Assembly: GCA_963720515.1 (NCBI GenBank)
Contig: OY970397.1
Span: 1,178,001-1,242,000, forward strand
Length of the DNA: 64,000 nt
Reading direction: 5' to 3'
Source: G963720515 sp963720515
Lineage (GTDB): Bacteria > Actinomycetota > Thermoleophilia > Gaiellales > Gaiellaceae
Both the position numbers and the translations under genes were made by a program. The notes under the pieces were generated by a model, which saw only the letters and a program-made list of their open reading frames with translations, made no database searches and was not told the DNA's origin. Below, piece by piece: positions 16,926-25,295 of the stretch. The stretch's first letter is position 1; each line of letters starts with the position of its first letter.

Positions 16926-17088
16926 GAGGGATCGGCACAACGAGCGCTCGTCGCAGGGGTGCGATGGGCGGTGCGAGGCAAGGACGCAGACTCGCGTTCG
17001 TACTGGAAGGTACGGGCGCGACCGAGGACGCCGTCCTCGCGCCGTTCAGCGCGGCCCTGCGGCTCAGCGGTCCTTGCGCCGAGCCCTC
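16926..17088. mobile_element. MITE-like inverted-repeat element, copy B
   Basis: A 163-base homologue of the element at 12226-12385 in opposite orientation. The ends are GAGGGATCGGC and GCCGAGCCCTC. A core of roughly 98 bases differs at only a handful of positions from copy A. The internal CGAGGACGCCGTCCTCG dyad is identical. The small GTAC...GTAC hairpin keeps its stem while its loop differs. The TAA stop of the EfeO-like gene (17091-17089) directly abuts one end. No target duplication is visible, so this copy may be older. Confidence 0.75.
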
Positions 17089-18091
17089 TTACGCGCCGAG
17101 GAGCGGCGGGACCTTCTGGAGCTGCGCGTTCAGCTTCTCGAGCTTCTCGCGGATGGCGCCGATCTCGCCGGGCCCGACCTCGGTGTACTCCCGGTAGCCG
17201 TGCAGGCCCTTGAACGACTCGACCATGAGCCGCGCCTGCTTGTAGGTCTCGCTGACCCGCCCGGCCTGCTTGGGGTCGCGCGCGGCGACGAGGGGCCGCA
17301 GAGAGTTCCAGGCGGCGCCGATCCCCGCGACGTTGGCCGCGACGTCCGTGAGGTCCTTGCGCGACCAGCGCTCCTCCTTGCCGTCGAGCGGCGCGCCCAG
17401 GGAGTCGCCGAGCAGGGTGAGCGCAATCGCCGCGATCGAGCTCGGGCTGAGCTGGAGGCCGGAGGCGCCGCTGTCGAGCTCCTTCACGTCGGCGACGAGG
17501 TTCCGCCCCGGCTTCTCCGTGTCCACCGTCGTCCCCGTGCCGAAGAGGAGCTTCTCGATCTTGTGCACGCCGGCCCACTGGCCCGCGGGCACGCTGCCCT
17601 GGAGCCCGGCGATCTCCGTCCCCAGGCCGTCGCGGACGATGTTCCCGACGGGCGAGATCCGCTCGTAGAGCGTGCGCATGCTCGGGTAGAGCTTCACGGC
17701 GCGCTCGGGATCGCCGCGCTGGAGCGCGGCCGAGAAGGCGGTCGTTCGGATGACGAGCGACGCGGCCTGCGCCTTCACGTACGCGTGGTAGGCGGCGACC
17801 GCCGCCGCTGCGCCTCCGTCGCCTCCGTTGCCTCCGTTGCCGCTCCCGTTCGAGGTCGAGGTGGTGCGGCGGCGGCGAGCCGCCGGTGTCGGTCTGGCTC
17901 TCGGTGGGCGTCGAGGCCGTCTCGCCGGTCGTCGGCTGGGTCGCCTCGGTCGTGGTCGACGGCACCGCGCCGGTCGGCTGCACCGTCGGCGGCGCGCTCT
18001 CCGCGGCGGGCGACGCGCTCCCGCCGCAGCCCGCGACGACGAGGCCGAGCGCGGCCGTGGAGACGAGGAAGGACGAGACCCGGGCGAACAT
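17089..18091 (-). CDS. efeO: EfeO-type iron uptake lipoprotein, M75/imelysin domain (frameshifted)
   Basis: A lipoprotein of about 334 residues. The signal MFARVSSFLVSTAALGLVVAGC ends in a lipobox and a Thr/Ser/Pro-rich linker follows. After a frameshift near 17870, within a CCG-repeat stretch, a helical M75/EfeO domain runs to the end (YHAYVKAQAASLVIRTTAF, PAGQWAGVHKIEKLLF, LREKLEKLNAQL-type helices). The family binds ferrous or ferric iron outside the membrane and passes it to EfeU. The cupredoxin part usually fused to EfeO is a separate upstream gene here. The frameshift is probably a sequence error because both halves are well conserved. Confidence 0.8.
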
Positions 18092-18143
18092 CGAAGGGGT
18101 CTCGAAGGTAGCGAACCGCACGACCCCCCGCACGGAGAACCGG

Positions 18144-18506
18144 CTAGCCGGTGACGGTGAGCTTGCCGCGCTCGACCGACGTCCCGCCCGGGCAGTACGT
18201 CGTGTACTCGCCCGGCTCGAGGTCGACCGTGAACTCGCCGGAGAGGCCCGGCGCGACGTTCTCCGCCTCGCCCAGCACCTCGTCGCCCTTCATCACCTCG
18301 AACTCGGTCACCGCGTCGGCGCCGTCGTTCGTGACCTCGAACGTCGTCTTGCCGGCCGGCACCTCGAGCTCGGCGGGATCGCAGCCCGCCTCGGTGATCT
18401 TCACCTGGACCGCGTTCGCGTCCCCGCCGCCCGTGGACTCCTCCCCGCACGCGGCGGCGAGGAAGACGAGCGCGAGGAGGGCGAGGAGTGCCCCGGTGCG
18501 CCTCAT
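18144..18506 (-). CDS. EfeO-type cupredoxin lipoprotein
   Basis: A 120-residue lipoprotein: signal and lipobox MRRTGALLALLALVFLAAAC, then a small cupredoxin-like beta sandwich (KITEAGCDPAELEVPAGKTTFEVTN...GEYTTYCPGG). The family domain forms the N-terminus of classical EfeO and is thought to bind copper or help oxidise ferrous iron. Its ATG overlaps the efeU stop (ATGA) and it precedes the M75-domain gene by 52 bases, so EfeO is split over two genes. Confidence 0.85.
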   Translation of the reverse strand: MRRTGALLALLALVFLAAACGEESTGGGDANAVQVKITEAGCDPAELEVPAGKTTFEVTNDGADAVTEFEVMKGDEVLGEAENVAPGLSGEFTVDLEPGEYTTYCPGGTSVERGKLTVTG

Positions 18507-19360
18507 GCGGCCCGACCCGCGGCAGTGAGCGTCGCAGGCCGGCGCTCGGGGCGCAGACGGCGTCCGGCCGGCCACAGCACGTAGACCGACATCGGGATCG
18601 CGTAGAGCAGGTAGACGAACGCCTCCGCGACGACAGGCTGCGGCTGGAGGCCGAGCATCCCGGTGAGGAGCGCCGCCCGGACCGAGCCCGGGTCGACGAG
18701 CCAGCGGAGATCCACGGCCTGCTCCTGGAAGGAGTTCAGCCAGCCCGCCTCGTGCGCCGTGTGCAGCGAGGTGGCGAGGAGCCCGGCGGCGACGAAGACG
18801 AGCACGAGGCCCGTGATCCGGAAGAAGCGCGAGAGGTTGAGCTTGACCCCGCCCTTGTAGATGCCGTAGCCGATCGCGATCGCGACGACGACGCCCAGCA
18901 CGGCGCCGGTCCCCGCCGCGAGCGGGCTCGACGAGGCGTCGAAGGCGGCGAGCAGGAAGACGGAGGTCTCGAAGCCCTCGCGGATCACGGCGAAGAAGGC
19001 CATGCCGACGAGCGCGATCGCCGAGCCCTGGACGAGCGCGGTGCCGGCGCTCGCCTCGAGCGACTTCTTGAGCCCGCGCGCGTGGCGGCGCATCCATACG
19101 ATCATGAACGTGACGGCGCCGACGGCCACCAGGCCGATGATCGTCTCGAGCCCCTCCTGCTGCTTGTGCGGGAGTGAGCGGCTGAGCAGCTCGAGCGCGA
19201 CGCCGACCGCGACGCAGATCGCGATCGCGACCCCGACGCCGGCCCAGATCCAGCGGAGCGCGTCGCGTCGGCCCTGCTGCACGCAGAACGCGGCGACGAT
19301 CCCGACGATGAGCGCGGCCTCGACTCCCTCGCGAAGCCCGATCACGAACGTCGGCAGCAC
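18503..19360 (-). CDS. efeU: High-affinity iron permease EfeU (FTR1 family)
   Basis: A 285-residue membrane permease with about seven helices and both REXXE iron-binding motifs of FTR1 proteins (REGVE near residue 9 and REGFE near residue 120). It imports iron handed over by EfeO-type proteins. GTG 19360 was chosen because AGGAGGAG lies eight bases upstream and the N-terminal LPTFVIGLREGVEA matches the family start. It is first in the efe operon. An 18-base dyad resembling DtxR/IdeR boxes lies 26-43 bases upstream. Confidence 0.9.
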   Translation of the reverse strand: MLPTFVIGLREGVEAALIVGIVAAFCVQQGRRDALRWIWAGVGVAIAICVAVGVALELLSRSLPHKQQEGLETIIGLVAVGAVTFMIVWMRRHARGLKKSLEASAGTALVQGSAIALVGMAFFAVIREGFETSVFLLAAFDASSSPLAAGTGAVLGVVVAIAIGYGIYKGGVKLNLSRFFRITGLVLVFVAAGLLATSLHTAHEAGWLNSFQEQAVDLRWLVDPGSVRAALLTGMLGLQPQPVVAEAFVYLLYAIPMSVYVLWPAGRRLRPERRPATLTAAGRAA

Positions 19361-19385
19361 TCGATCGCTCCTCCTGTGTCGTCGG

Positions 19386-19403
19386 TGTAAGGGTTGCCTT
19401 ACA
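19386..19403. promoter_or_regulatory. Putative iron-responsive (DtxR/IdeR-like) operator of efeUO
   Basis: A perfect 7-4-7 inverted repeat, TGTAAGG-GTTG-CCTTACA, lies upstream of efeU. The TnAGG...CCTnA core matches the pattern of DtxR/IdeR boxes. A TATCGT on the minus strand just upstream (19421-19416) could be the -10 element, placing the dyad in the transcribed leader. Confidence 0.55.
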
Positions 19404-19455
19404 GCAGCCGTGCGCACGATACACAGGCCCGCGCGAATCGCGCAAGCACCGTCGG

Positions 19456-20802
19456 TTACGAGGAGTTCTGCTCGGGGAGCGAGAGCCGCACGACGGTGCC
19501 GCCGCCTTCGGCCGGCTCGGCGACCGCGGTGCCGCCGTGGGACTCCGCGACCCGGCGGACGATGGCGAGGCCGAGGCCCGAGCCGGGCATCCCGCGCGCG
19601 GCCGGAGCGCGGTAGAAGTTGTCGAAGATGCGCGGGAGGTCCTCGGCGGCGATCCCGGGGCCGTGGTCGCGGACGGACACCTCGCCCTCGCGCACGCGCA
19701 CGTCCACCTCCCCGTCGGGCGGACTCCACTTGCCCGCGTTGTCGAGGAGGTTCGAGATCGCGCGCTCGATCTGGCCCGGCAGCCCGTGGACGAGCGACGG
19801 CTCGGCGTCGAGCTCGTACCGGATGCCCGGGCGGTTGCGCTGGGCGCGCTCGACCGCCTCGGCGGCGACGAGGTCGAGCCGGACGTCCTCGCCGGCCGGC
19901 GCGTCGTGCTCCTCGCGCGCGAGCTCGACGAGCTCGGTGACGAGAGCGCTCATCTCGCCGAGCTGCTCGACCACGTCGTGGAGGAGGCGCTCGCGCTCCT
20001 CGGCCGGCATCGACTCGTCGCGCGCGAGCACCTCGATGTTGGTGCGGAGGCTGGTGAGCGGGGTGCGGAGCTCGTGCGAGGCGTCGGCGACGAGCTGGCG
20101 CTGGGAGCGCGCCGATTCCTCGAGCGCGGCGAGCATCGTGTTGAAGCTCGCCGCGAGGCGGTTCAGCTCGTCGCGCCCGCGCACGTCGATGCGGCGTGTG
20201 AGGTCGCCGGTCTCCGTCACCTCCTCGGTCGTCTGCGTGAGGCGGCGCACCGGGGCGAGCGCGGCGCGTGCGACGGCGAGGCCGAGGAGCGCGGCAATCC
20301 CGATCCCGGCGAGCGCGACCACGATGAGCAGGTTGCGGGTGCGCGAGAGGGTGTCGTCCACCTCGGTGAGCGGACGCGCGACCTGCACCGCGTAGCCCTC
20401 GCCGAGCGGTGCCGTGAGCACGCGGACGTGCGTCCCGGTGACGTGGGCGTCCGAGAAGTACGCACGCGTCCGGCCGCCGGCGACGGCGAGCACGCGCGAG
20501 CCGGCGGGCAGCGGCACCTCCGCGCCCTCGGGCCGGAGGGTCGTGCCCTCCGAGGAGACCACCTGCACATAGCCCGCGGCGCCGCCGAGCGGCGGCCCCG
20601 GAATCCGCAGGAAGAACCGGCCGGGCCCGCCCTCCACGCCGAGCGGCACGTGCTGGATCTGATCCACGCGAGCGGCGAGCGCGTCGTCCACCTCGGTGCG
20701 CAGCTCGCTGCGGACGACGGCGTAGGCGATCACGGCCGCGAGGGCGACGGCCACCGCGACGGCAACGGCGGCGGCGACGGCGAGGCGGACGCGGAAGCTC
20801 AT
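19456..20802 (-). CDS. MprB-like sensor histidine kinase
   Basis: A 448-residue kinase with an N-terminal membrane helix (~7-30), an extracellular domain of about 130 residues, a second helix (~160-180), HAMP, the phospho-acceptor box ADASHELRTPL, the N box NLLDNAGKW and the ATP-lid motifs DHGPGI and GSGLGLAI. Pairing with the upstream regulator and an HtrA-type protease gene matches the MprAB-PepD envelope-stress locus of mycobacteria. Its ATG lies within an 11-bp hairpin (20797-20822), suggesting that translation of the kinase is restrained relative to the regulator. Confidence 0.88.
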   Translation of the reverse strand: MSFRVRLAVAAAVAVAVAVALAAVIAYAVVRSELRTEVDDALAARVDQIQHVPLGVEGGPGRFFLRIPGPPLGGAAGYVQVVSSEGTTLRPEGAEVPLPAGSRVLAVAGGRTRAYFSDAHVTGTHVRVLTAPLGEGYAVQVARPLTEVDDTLSRTRNLLIVVALAGIGIAALLGLAVARAALAPVRRLTQTTEEVTETGDLTRRIDVRGRDELNRLAASFNTMLAALEESARSQRQLVADASHELRTPLTSLRTNIEVLARDESMPAEERERLLHDVVEQLGEMSALVTELVELAREEHDAPAGEDVRLDLVAAEAVERAQRNRPGIRYELDAEPSLVHGLPGQIERAISNLLDNAGKWSPPDGEVDVRVREGEVSVRDHGPGIAAEDLPRIFDNFYRAPAARGMPGSGLGLAIVRRVAESHGGTAVAEPAEGGGTVVRLSLPEQNSS

Positions 20803-20822
20803 GGGCGATCCCGCCCATGAGC
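20797..20822 (-). promoter_or_regulatory. Hairpin covering the kinase start codon
   Basis: A perfect 11-bp stem (GCTCATGGGCG / CGCCCATGAGC) with a four-base loop contains the ATG of the MprB-like kinase in its 3' arm. Two more hairpins lie upstream in the same 131-base intercistronic gap: GGAACC/GGTTCC at 20841-20856 and GGGGAAAC/GTTTCCCC at 20885-20903. Confidence 0.6.
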
Positions 20823-20933
20823 TTGGGGAAGGGGTGTGGGGGAACCGGGAGGTTCCTCCTCAAGATCAAAGAAGGGGGCTCGTGGGGGAAACATGGTTTC
20901 CCCTACGGGAGGGGAGCCGGAGGCGACCGACGC

Positions 20934-21614
20934 TCATGGTTCGCGCAGGGCGTAGCCGACGCCGCGCACCGTGTGGATGAGGCGCCCGCCGCCGCCCGAC
21001 TCGGTCTTGCGCCGCAGGTAGCCGATGTAGACGTCGAGGGAGTTCGACCCGAAGCCGAAGTCGTAGCCCCAGACGCGCTCGTAGATGACGGAGCGCGTCA
21101 GCACCTGCTTCGGGTTGCGTAAGAAGAGCTCGAGCAATGCGAACTCGGTGCGCGTCAGCTCGATCGGCTCGCCGGCGCGGCGCACCTCGCGCGTCGCGGC
21201 ATCGAGCTCGAGGTCGGCGAAGCGGAGCGTTTCGGCCTCCTCCCCGCCACGCCTTCGCAATAACGCGCGCAGCCGGGCGAACAGCTCGTCGAGGGCGAAG
21301 GGCTTCACGAGGTAGTCGTCCGCGCCCGCGTCGAGACCGGCGACGCGGTCGTCCACCGCGCCGCGCGCCGTGAGCATGAGCACGGGCAATCGGTTCCCGG
21401 AGGCGCGCAGCGTCCGGCACACATCGAGGCCGTCGGTGCCCGGCATCATCACGTCGAGGACGACGGCGTCGGGCTCGGTATCAGAGCCCAGCCGCTCGAG
21501 CGCGGCGTCGCCGTCCGCGGCCAGCTCGACCTCGTAGCCCTCGAGCTTGAGCGCCCTGCGAAGCGACTCCCGCACCGCGGAGTCGTCGTCAACCACCAGA
21601 ATGGTCGTGGTCAT
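20934..21614 (-). CDS. MprA-like OmpR-family response regulator
   Basis: A 226-residue regulator with receiver domain (acceptor Asp in DAVVLDVMMPG, Lys in YLVKPF) and OmpR-type winged helix (LTRTEFALLELFLRNP, NSLDVYIGYLRRKTE, LIHTVRGVGYALR). ATG 21614 was chosen over two slightly upstream starts because a GACAAT box ends seven bases before it. The kinase gene follows after a 131-base structured gap. A phased direct-repeat array on the other side of the divergent promoter is a likely target. Confidence 0.9.
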   Translation of the reverse strand: MTTTILVVDDDSAVRESLRRALKLEGYEVELAADGDAALERLGSDTEPDAVVLDVMMPGTDGLDVCRTLRASGNRLPVLMLTARGAVDDRVAGLDAGADDYLVKPFALDELFARLRALLRRRGGEEAETLRFADLELDAATREVRRAGEPIELTRTEFALLELFLRNPKQVLTRSVIYERVWGYDFGFGSNSLDVYIGYLRRKTESGGGGRLIHTVRGVGYALREP

Positions 21615-21674
21615 CGGCTGCATTGTCGCCCGCACGGGTGAGAGAACGCTAAGAGCCGGCGGCGGGGCCGCAGA

Positions 21675-21714
21675 ACCTTACGAAGTTCTTAGCCTCGTCT
21701 CAGGCGGCTCTTAG
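21675..21714 (+). promoter_or_regulatory. Four 11-bp-phased repeats upstream of htrA
   Basis: Seven-base units ACCTTAC, TTCTTAG, GTCTCAG and CTCTTAG start at 21675, 21686, 21697 and 21708, exactly 11 bases apart, one helical turn. An inverted unit CTAAGAG lies at 21649. Tandem direct repeats on one DNA face are typical of OmpR-family binding sites, and the MprA-like regulator is the adjacent gene. Confidence 0.6.
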
Positions 21715-21728
21715 GAGGCGTTGCTGCC

Positions 21729-22949
21729 ATGCAGGAAGAACACCCGACGCGAAAGGAACGCACAACGCCCATGTCTAGCCCGATCCGCAGCCGCACAGCA
21801 GCAGTGGCCGCCGGTGGTCTCCTCCTGGCCGCACTCGTGGGAGGCGGCGTCGGCGCCGCGACCATCGCAGCACTCGACGACGGCGGCTCGAACGGGACGA
21901 CGACCGTCGTCCGCTCGGCCACGCCGTCCTCCTCCAGCAGCTCCTCCTCCTCGGTCGCCGACGCGCCCATGTCGGTCGCCGACATCGCCAAGGACTCCCT
22001 GCCGAGCGTCGTCGACATCACCGTGACGACCTCCGGCGGCGACGTGCCCACCGGCAGCCAGGGCGGCCGCGCCGAGGGCTCCGGCTGGGTGTACGACGAC
22101 TCGAACCACGTCGTCACGAACCAGCACGTCGTGGACGGCTCGACCTCCATCAAGGTCACGACCTCCGACGGCTCCGTCTACAACGCGACGCTCGTCGGCA
22201 CCGATCCCTCGACCGACCTGGCCGTCATCAAGGTGGACGCGCCCGCCGGCAAGCTCCAGCCGCTCAAGCTCGGCAACACGGACGAGCTCGCGGTCGGCGA
22301 CGGCGTCGTCGCGATCGGCAGCCCGTTCGGCCTCCAGGGCACGGTCACGACCGGCATCGTCAGCGCCCTCCATCGCGAGATGCAGGCGCCGAACGGCTTC
22401 ACGATCAACGACTCCATCCAGACCGACGCCGCGATCAACCACGGCAACTCCGGCGGCCCGCTCCTCGACCTCGACGGCAACGTGGTCGGCGTGAACGCGC
22501 AGATCGACAGCGAGGGCGGCGGCAGCGACGGCATCGGCTTCGCGATCCCGGCCTCGACGATCAGCACCGTCGTGCCCGAGCTCATCTCGAGCGGCAAGGT
22601 GCAGCACGCCTACCTCGGCGTGAAGATCCAGTCGATCGGCGAGGACGTCGCGGGTCAGCTGAACGAGTCCGCCGGCGCTGCGGTCGCCGACGTCACGGCC
22701 GGCAGCCCGGCTGCTGCCGCGGGCCTCAAGGCCGGCACCGGGGCGAAGACGCTCGACGGCATCGAGTACCCGACCGGCGGCGACGTGGTGACGTCGTTCG
22801 ACGGCAAGGCGATCGCCGATTCGACCGAGCTCCAGCTCGCCGTGGACTCCCACAAGCCCGGCGACAAGGTCGAGCTCACCGTCGTGAACGGCGGCAAGAC
22901 CCGGACGGTGACCGTCACGCTCGGCACCCGCCCGGACTCGGTTTCCTAG
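21729..22949 (+). CDS. HtrA/PepD-type membrane-anchored serine protease
   Basis: A 406-residue protease with a cytoplasmic N-tail, one membrane anchor (about 24-48), a Ser-rich linker, a trypsin-like domain with His132, Asp162 and Ser240 (NQHVVDG, STDLAVIK, HGNSGGPL) and one C-terminal PDZ domain (~305-395). It degrades or refolds damaged envelope proteins. AGGAGG lies 10 bases before ATG 21729; an alternative ATG at 21771 would shorten the cytoplasmic tail. Divergence from an MprAB-like pair and the phased repeat array in its promoter suggest stress-induced control. Confidence 0.92.
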   Translation: MQEEHPTRKERTTPMSSPIRSRTAAVAAGGLLLAALVGGGVGAATIAALDDGGSNGTTTVVRSATPSSSSSSSSSVADAPMSVADIAKDSLPSVVDITVTTSGGDVPTGSQGGRAEGSGWVYDDSNHVVTNQHVVDGSTSIKVTTSDGSVYNATLVGTDPSTDLAVIKVDAPAGKLQPLKLGNTDELAVGDGVVAIGSPFGLQGTVTTGIVSALHREMQAPNGFTINDSIQTDAAINHGNSGGPLLDLDGNVVGVNAQIDSEGGGSDGIGFAIPASTISTVVPELISSGKVQHAYLGVKIQSIGEDVAGQLNESAGAAVADVTAGSPAAAAGLKAGTGAKTLDGIEYPTGGDVVTSFDGKAIADSTELQLAVDSHKPGDKVELTVVNGGKTRTVTVTLGTRPDSVS

Positions 22950-22956
22950 CACCGAG

Positions 22957-22974
22957 TTCTTAGAAAACTCTTAG
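22957..22974 (+). promoter_or_regulatory. Two 11-bp-phased repeats, same motif as upstream of htrA
   Basis: TTCTTAG at 22957 and CTCTTAG at 22968 repeat the unit found four times before htrA with the same 11-base phasing. They sit between the htrA stop and the next gene and slightly overlap a terminator hairpin. Confidence 0.5.
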
Positions 22975-23003
22975 CCGGCGCGCCTTGCCGAGGCGCGCCG
23001 GCT
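22973..23003 (+). terminator. Terminator-like hairpin after htrA
   Basis: A perfect 13-bp stem (AGCCGGCGCGCCT / AGGCGCGCCGGCT) with loop TGCCG, followed by TCGTGTT. It would end htrA transcription or attenuate readthrough into the next gene. Confidence 0.7.
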
Positions 23004-23028
23004 TCGTGTTCCATGAGGGAAGACGTTC

Positions 23029-23775
23029 ATGAAGCGTCCCACCTCCCTCCTCTCCGTCGTCGTCGTCGCCTTCGTGGTCGCGATCGGCGGCGCCGCCGCG
23101 GTCGCGGCCGCGAACGGCGACGACGACTGGGCCGCGCAGCAGCAGTCCGTCCTCGACGACGCGGCCGGCCAGCTCGGCGTCAGCCCGGCCGACCTCGAGA
23201 AGGCGCTCCGCACGGCCCAGCTGAAGCAGATCGACGCGGCCGTGAAGGCCGGGACGATCACGAAGGAGGACGGCGACCGCCTGAAGCAGGCGATCGAGTC
23301 CGGCGAGACGCCGCTCCTCGGCCCGCCGCTCGAGCAGCGCGGGTTCCGCGGCCACGGCTTCCGGTTCGGGGGGCCGCCCGGCGGGTTCCACCGCTTCGGG
23401 CCCGGCGGGCCGGGCTTCCCCGGTCCCGGCCACCACCTCGGCTTCCTCGAGGCGTCGGCGGACTACCTCGGCCTGACCGAGGAGCAGCTCCGCACGAAGC
23501 TCAACTCGGGCAAGTCGCTCGCGGACATCGCGAAGGCGACGGACGGCAAGAGCGTCCAGGGCCTCGAGGACGCAATCGTCGCGGACGCGAAGCAGGATCT
23601 CGACGCGCTCGTGAAGGACGACCGGATCACGCAGGCGATGGCGGACGAGCTGCTCGGGCACCTGCGCGACCACGTGGACGAGCTCGTCAACGGCACGTTC
23701 CGGCTCCACTGGAAGGACGAGGAGCGCGGGACGGATTCCGAAGGCGCCGAGCCGGGCTCGCTCTGCCCTCGCTAG
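23029..23775 (+). CDS. Secreted Gly/Pro-rich protein with paired helical repeats
   Basis: A 248-residue exported protein. It has a signal peptide (about residues 1-27), a helical unit LGVSPADLEKALRTAQLKQIDAAVKAGTITKEDGDRLKQAI, a Gly/Pro/Phe-rich centre (GFRFGGPPGGFHRFGPGGPG), then a second unit (YLGLTEEQLRTKL...DRITQAMADELLGHL) of the same kind. Such units occur in small secreted proteins of Gram-positive bacteria with no known activity. GGGAAG precedes the ATG. The phased repeats shared with the htrA promoter suggest common control. Its TAG stop shares a CTAG with the convergent gene. Confidence 0.7.
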   Translation: MKRPTSLLSVVVVAFVVAIGGAAAVAAANGDDDWAAQQQSVLDDAAGQLGVSPADLEKALRTAQLKQIDAAVKAGTITKEDGDRLKQAIESGETPLLGPPLEQRGFRGHGFRFGGPPGGFHRFGPGGPGFPGPGHHLGFLEASADYLGLTEEQLRTKLNSGKSLADIAKATDGKSVQGLEDAIVADAKQDLDALVKDDRITQAMADELLGHLRDHVDELVNGTFRLHWKDEERGTDSEGAEPGSLCPR

Positions 23776-24014
23776 CCGACCAGGCTCGCGACGAGGAACG
23801 CAAGCCCGATCACGGCCGCGACGAGTACCGCGACGCCGGCGCCGATCAGGACGATGAGGATGACCGGGGTCGTGTCGGCCTCGCCCGCGGAGGCCTCGTG
23901 CGCGAGCCGCTCGACCTCCTCGACGGGATGACGAAACCGGCCGATCTCGTGTTCGAGCTCCGAGTGGAGCCGGACGTCCTGATCCTCGGGCCGGGGCTCG
24001 GGCTCGTCGGGCAC
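23772..24014 (-). CDS. Small C-tail-anchored protein
   Basis: An 80-residue protein with an acidic soluble N-terminus and one C-terminal membrane helix (TPVILIVLIGAGVAVLVAAVIGLAF), so it is probably tail-anchored with the bulk in the cytoplasm. Two adjacent GTG codons could start it. The second (24014) is six bases from a CACAAT box and is preferred over 24017. Function unknown. Its stop is embedded in the CTAG at 23772-23775 shared with the plus-strand gene. Confidence 0.6.
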   Translation of the reverse strand: MPDEPEPRPEDQDVRLHSELEHEIGRFRHPVEEVERLAHEASAGEADTTPVILIVLIGAGVAVLVAAVIGLAFLVASLVG

Positions 24015-24045
24015 CACGTGATTGTGCCCTAGCTAGGCTCGGCCG

Positions 24046-25295
24046 GTGCGACGCCGACTGCCCGCCGTCCTGCGCCATCGCGACTTCGGCCTGCTCTGGA
24101 CGGCGGTCCTGCTGTCCGGCTTCAGCTCGCAGATGATCGCCGTCGCGATCGGGTGGCAGGTCTACGAGGTCCGGCACAACCCGCTCGACCTCGGGCTCGT
24201 GGGACTCGCGGAGTTCATCCCGCTGCCGCTGCTCGCGCTCCCGGCCGGGCAACTCGCGGACCGGGTCTCGCGCCGGTTCCTGATCGCCCTCGCGCTCGTG
24301 CTCTCGACCGTGATCGCCGCCGTGCTGGTCGTGGTGACGGTCGAGGACGTGGACCGGCTCTGGCCCTATCTCGCCGTCGCGTTCCTCAGCGGGATCGGGA
24401 GCGCCCTCTGGTGGCCCGCGGCCCGGGCGCTCGCGCCGACGCTCGTCCCGCCCGATCTCCTCGCGACCGCGATCGCCTACCGCTCGATCGCCATGCAGGG
24501 GGCCACGGTCGCGGGCCCGGCGCTCGGCGGTCTGCTCTTCGCGGTCGCGCCCGAGATCCCGTACATCGTGGCCGGCGTGCTCTTCCTCGCCTCGCTCGCC
24601 TGCATCCTCGCGCTCCACGAGGGCCGCGCTCCCGCGGACGCGGAGCCGTTCGCCGGGACTCGGGACGATGCTCGCGGGCCTGCGCTTCGTCCGCGACACG
24701 CCCGTCATCTTCGGCGCGATCTCGCTCGACCTCTTCGCCGTCCTCTTCGGCGGCGCGGTCGCGCTGCTGCCGGTCTTCGCGAGCTCGATCCTCGACGTCG
24801 GCCCGGTCGGGCTCGGGATCCTGCGGAGCGCCCCCGCGGTGGGCGCCCTCATCGCGGGGCTGCTCATCGCGCGACGCCCGATCGGCGGCCAGGCCGGTCG
24901 CAAGCTCCTGATCGCGGTCGGCGTCTTCGGCCTGAGCATGGTCGTCTTCGGCCTCTCGCGCTCGTTCGCGCTCTCGTGCCTCGCCCTCGCGGTCAGCGGC
25001 TTCGTGGACATGATCTCGATGAACATCCGCTCGACGACCGTCGCCCTGGCGACGCCGAACGAGCTCCGCGGCCGGGTGAACGCGGTCGAGATGGTCTTCA
25101 TCAGCGCGTCGAACGAGCTCGGCGCGTTCGAGTCAGGCCTGGCAGCATCGGTGCTCGGCGCCACACGCGCGGTCGTCCTCGGCGGCATCGCGACGATCGG
25201 GATCGCCGCGAGCTGGGCGCGTTACTTCCCAGCGCTCGCGCGGGTGGACCGGCTCGAGGAGGTCCAGACCGGAGCCCGTGCCCGCGTCGCCCTAA
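24046..25295 (+). CDS. MFS exporter (EntS-like), two frameshifts
   Basis: A 12-helix major facilitator of about 415 residues (RRRLPAVLRHRDFGLLWTAVLLSGFSSQM start, typical of EntS/macrolide-efflux MFS). Loop motifs include GQLADRVSRR. The reading frame changes near 24660 (an extra G in CGGG) and again near 25270 (extra G in CCGGAG). Correcting both gives an uninterrupted chain ending EPVPASP at the TAA of 25293-25295. GTG 24046 follows TAGGCT (24034-24039) by six bases. Substrate unknown; homologues export siderophores or antibiotics. Confidence 0.78.
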
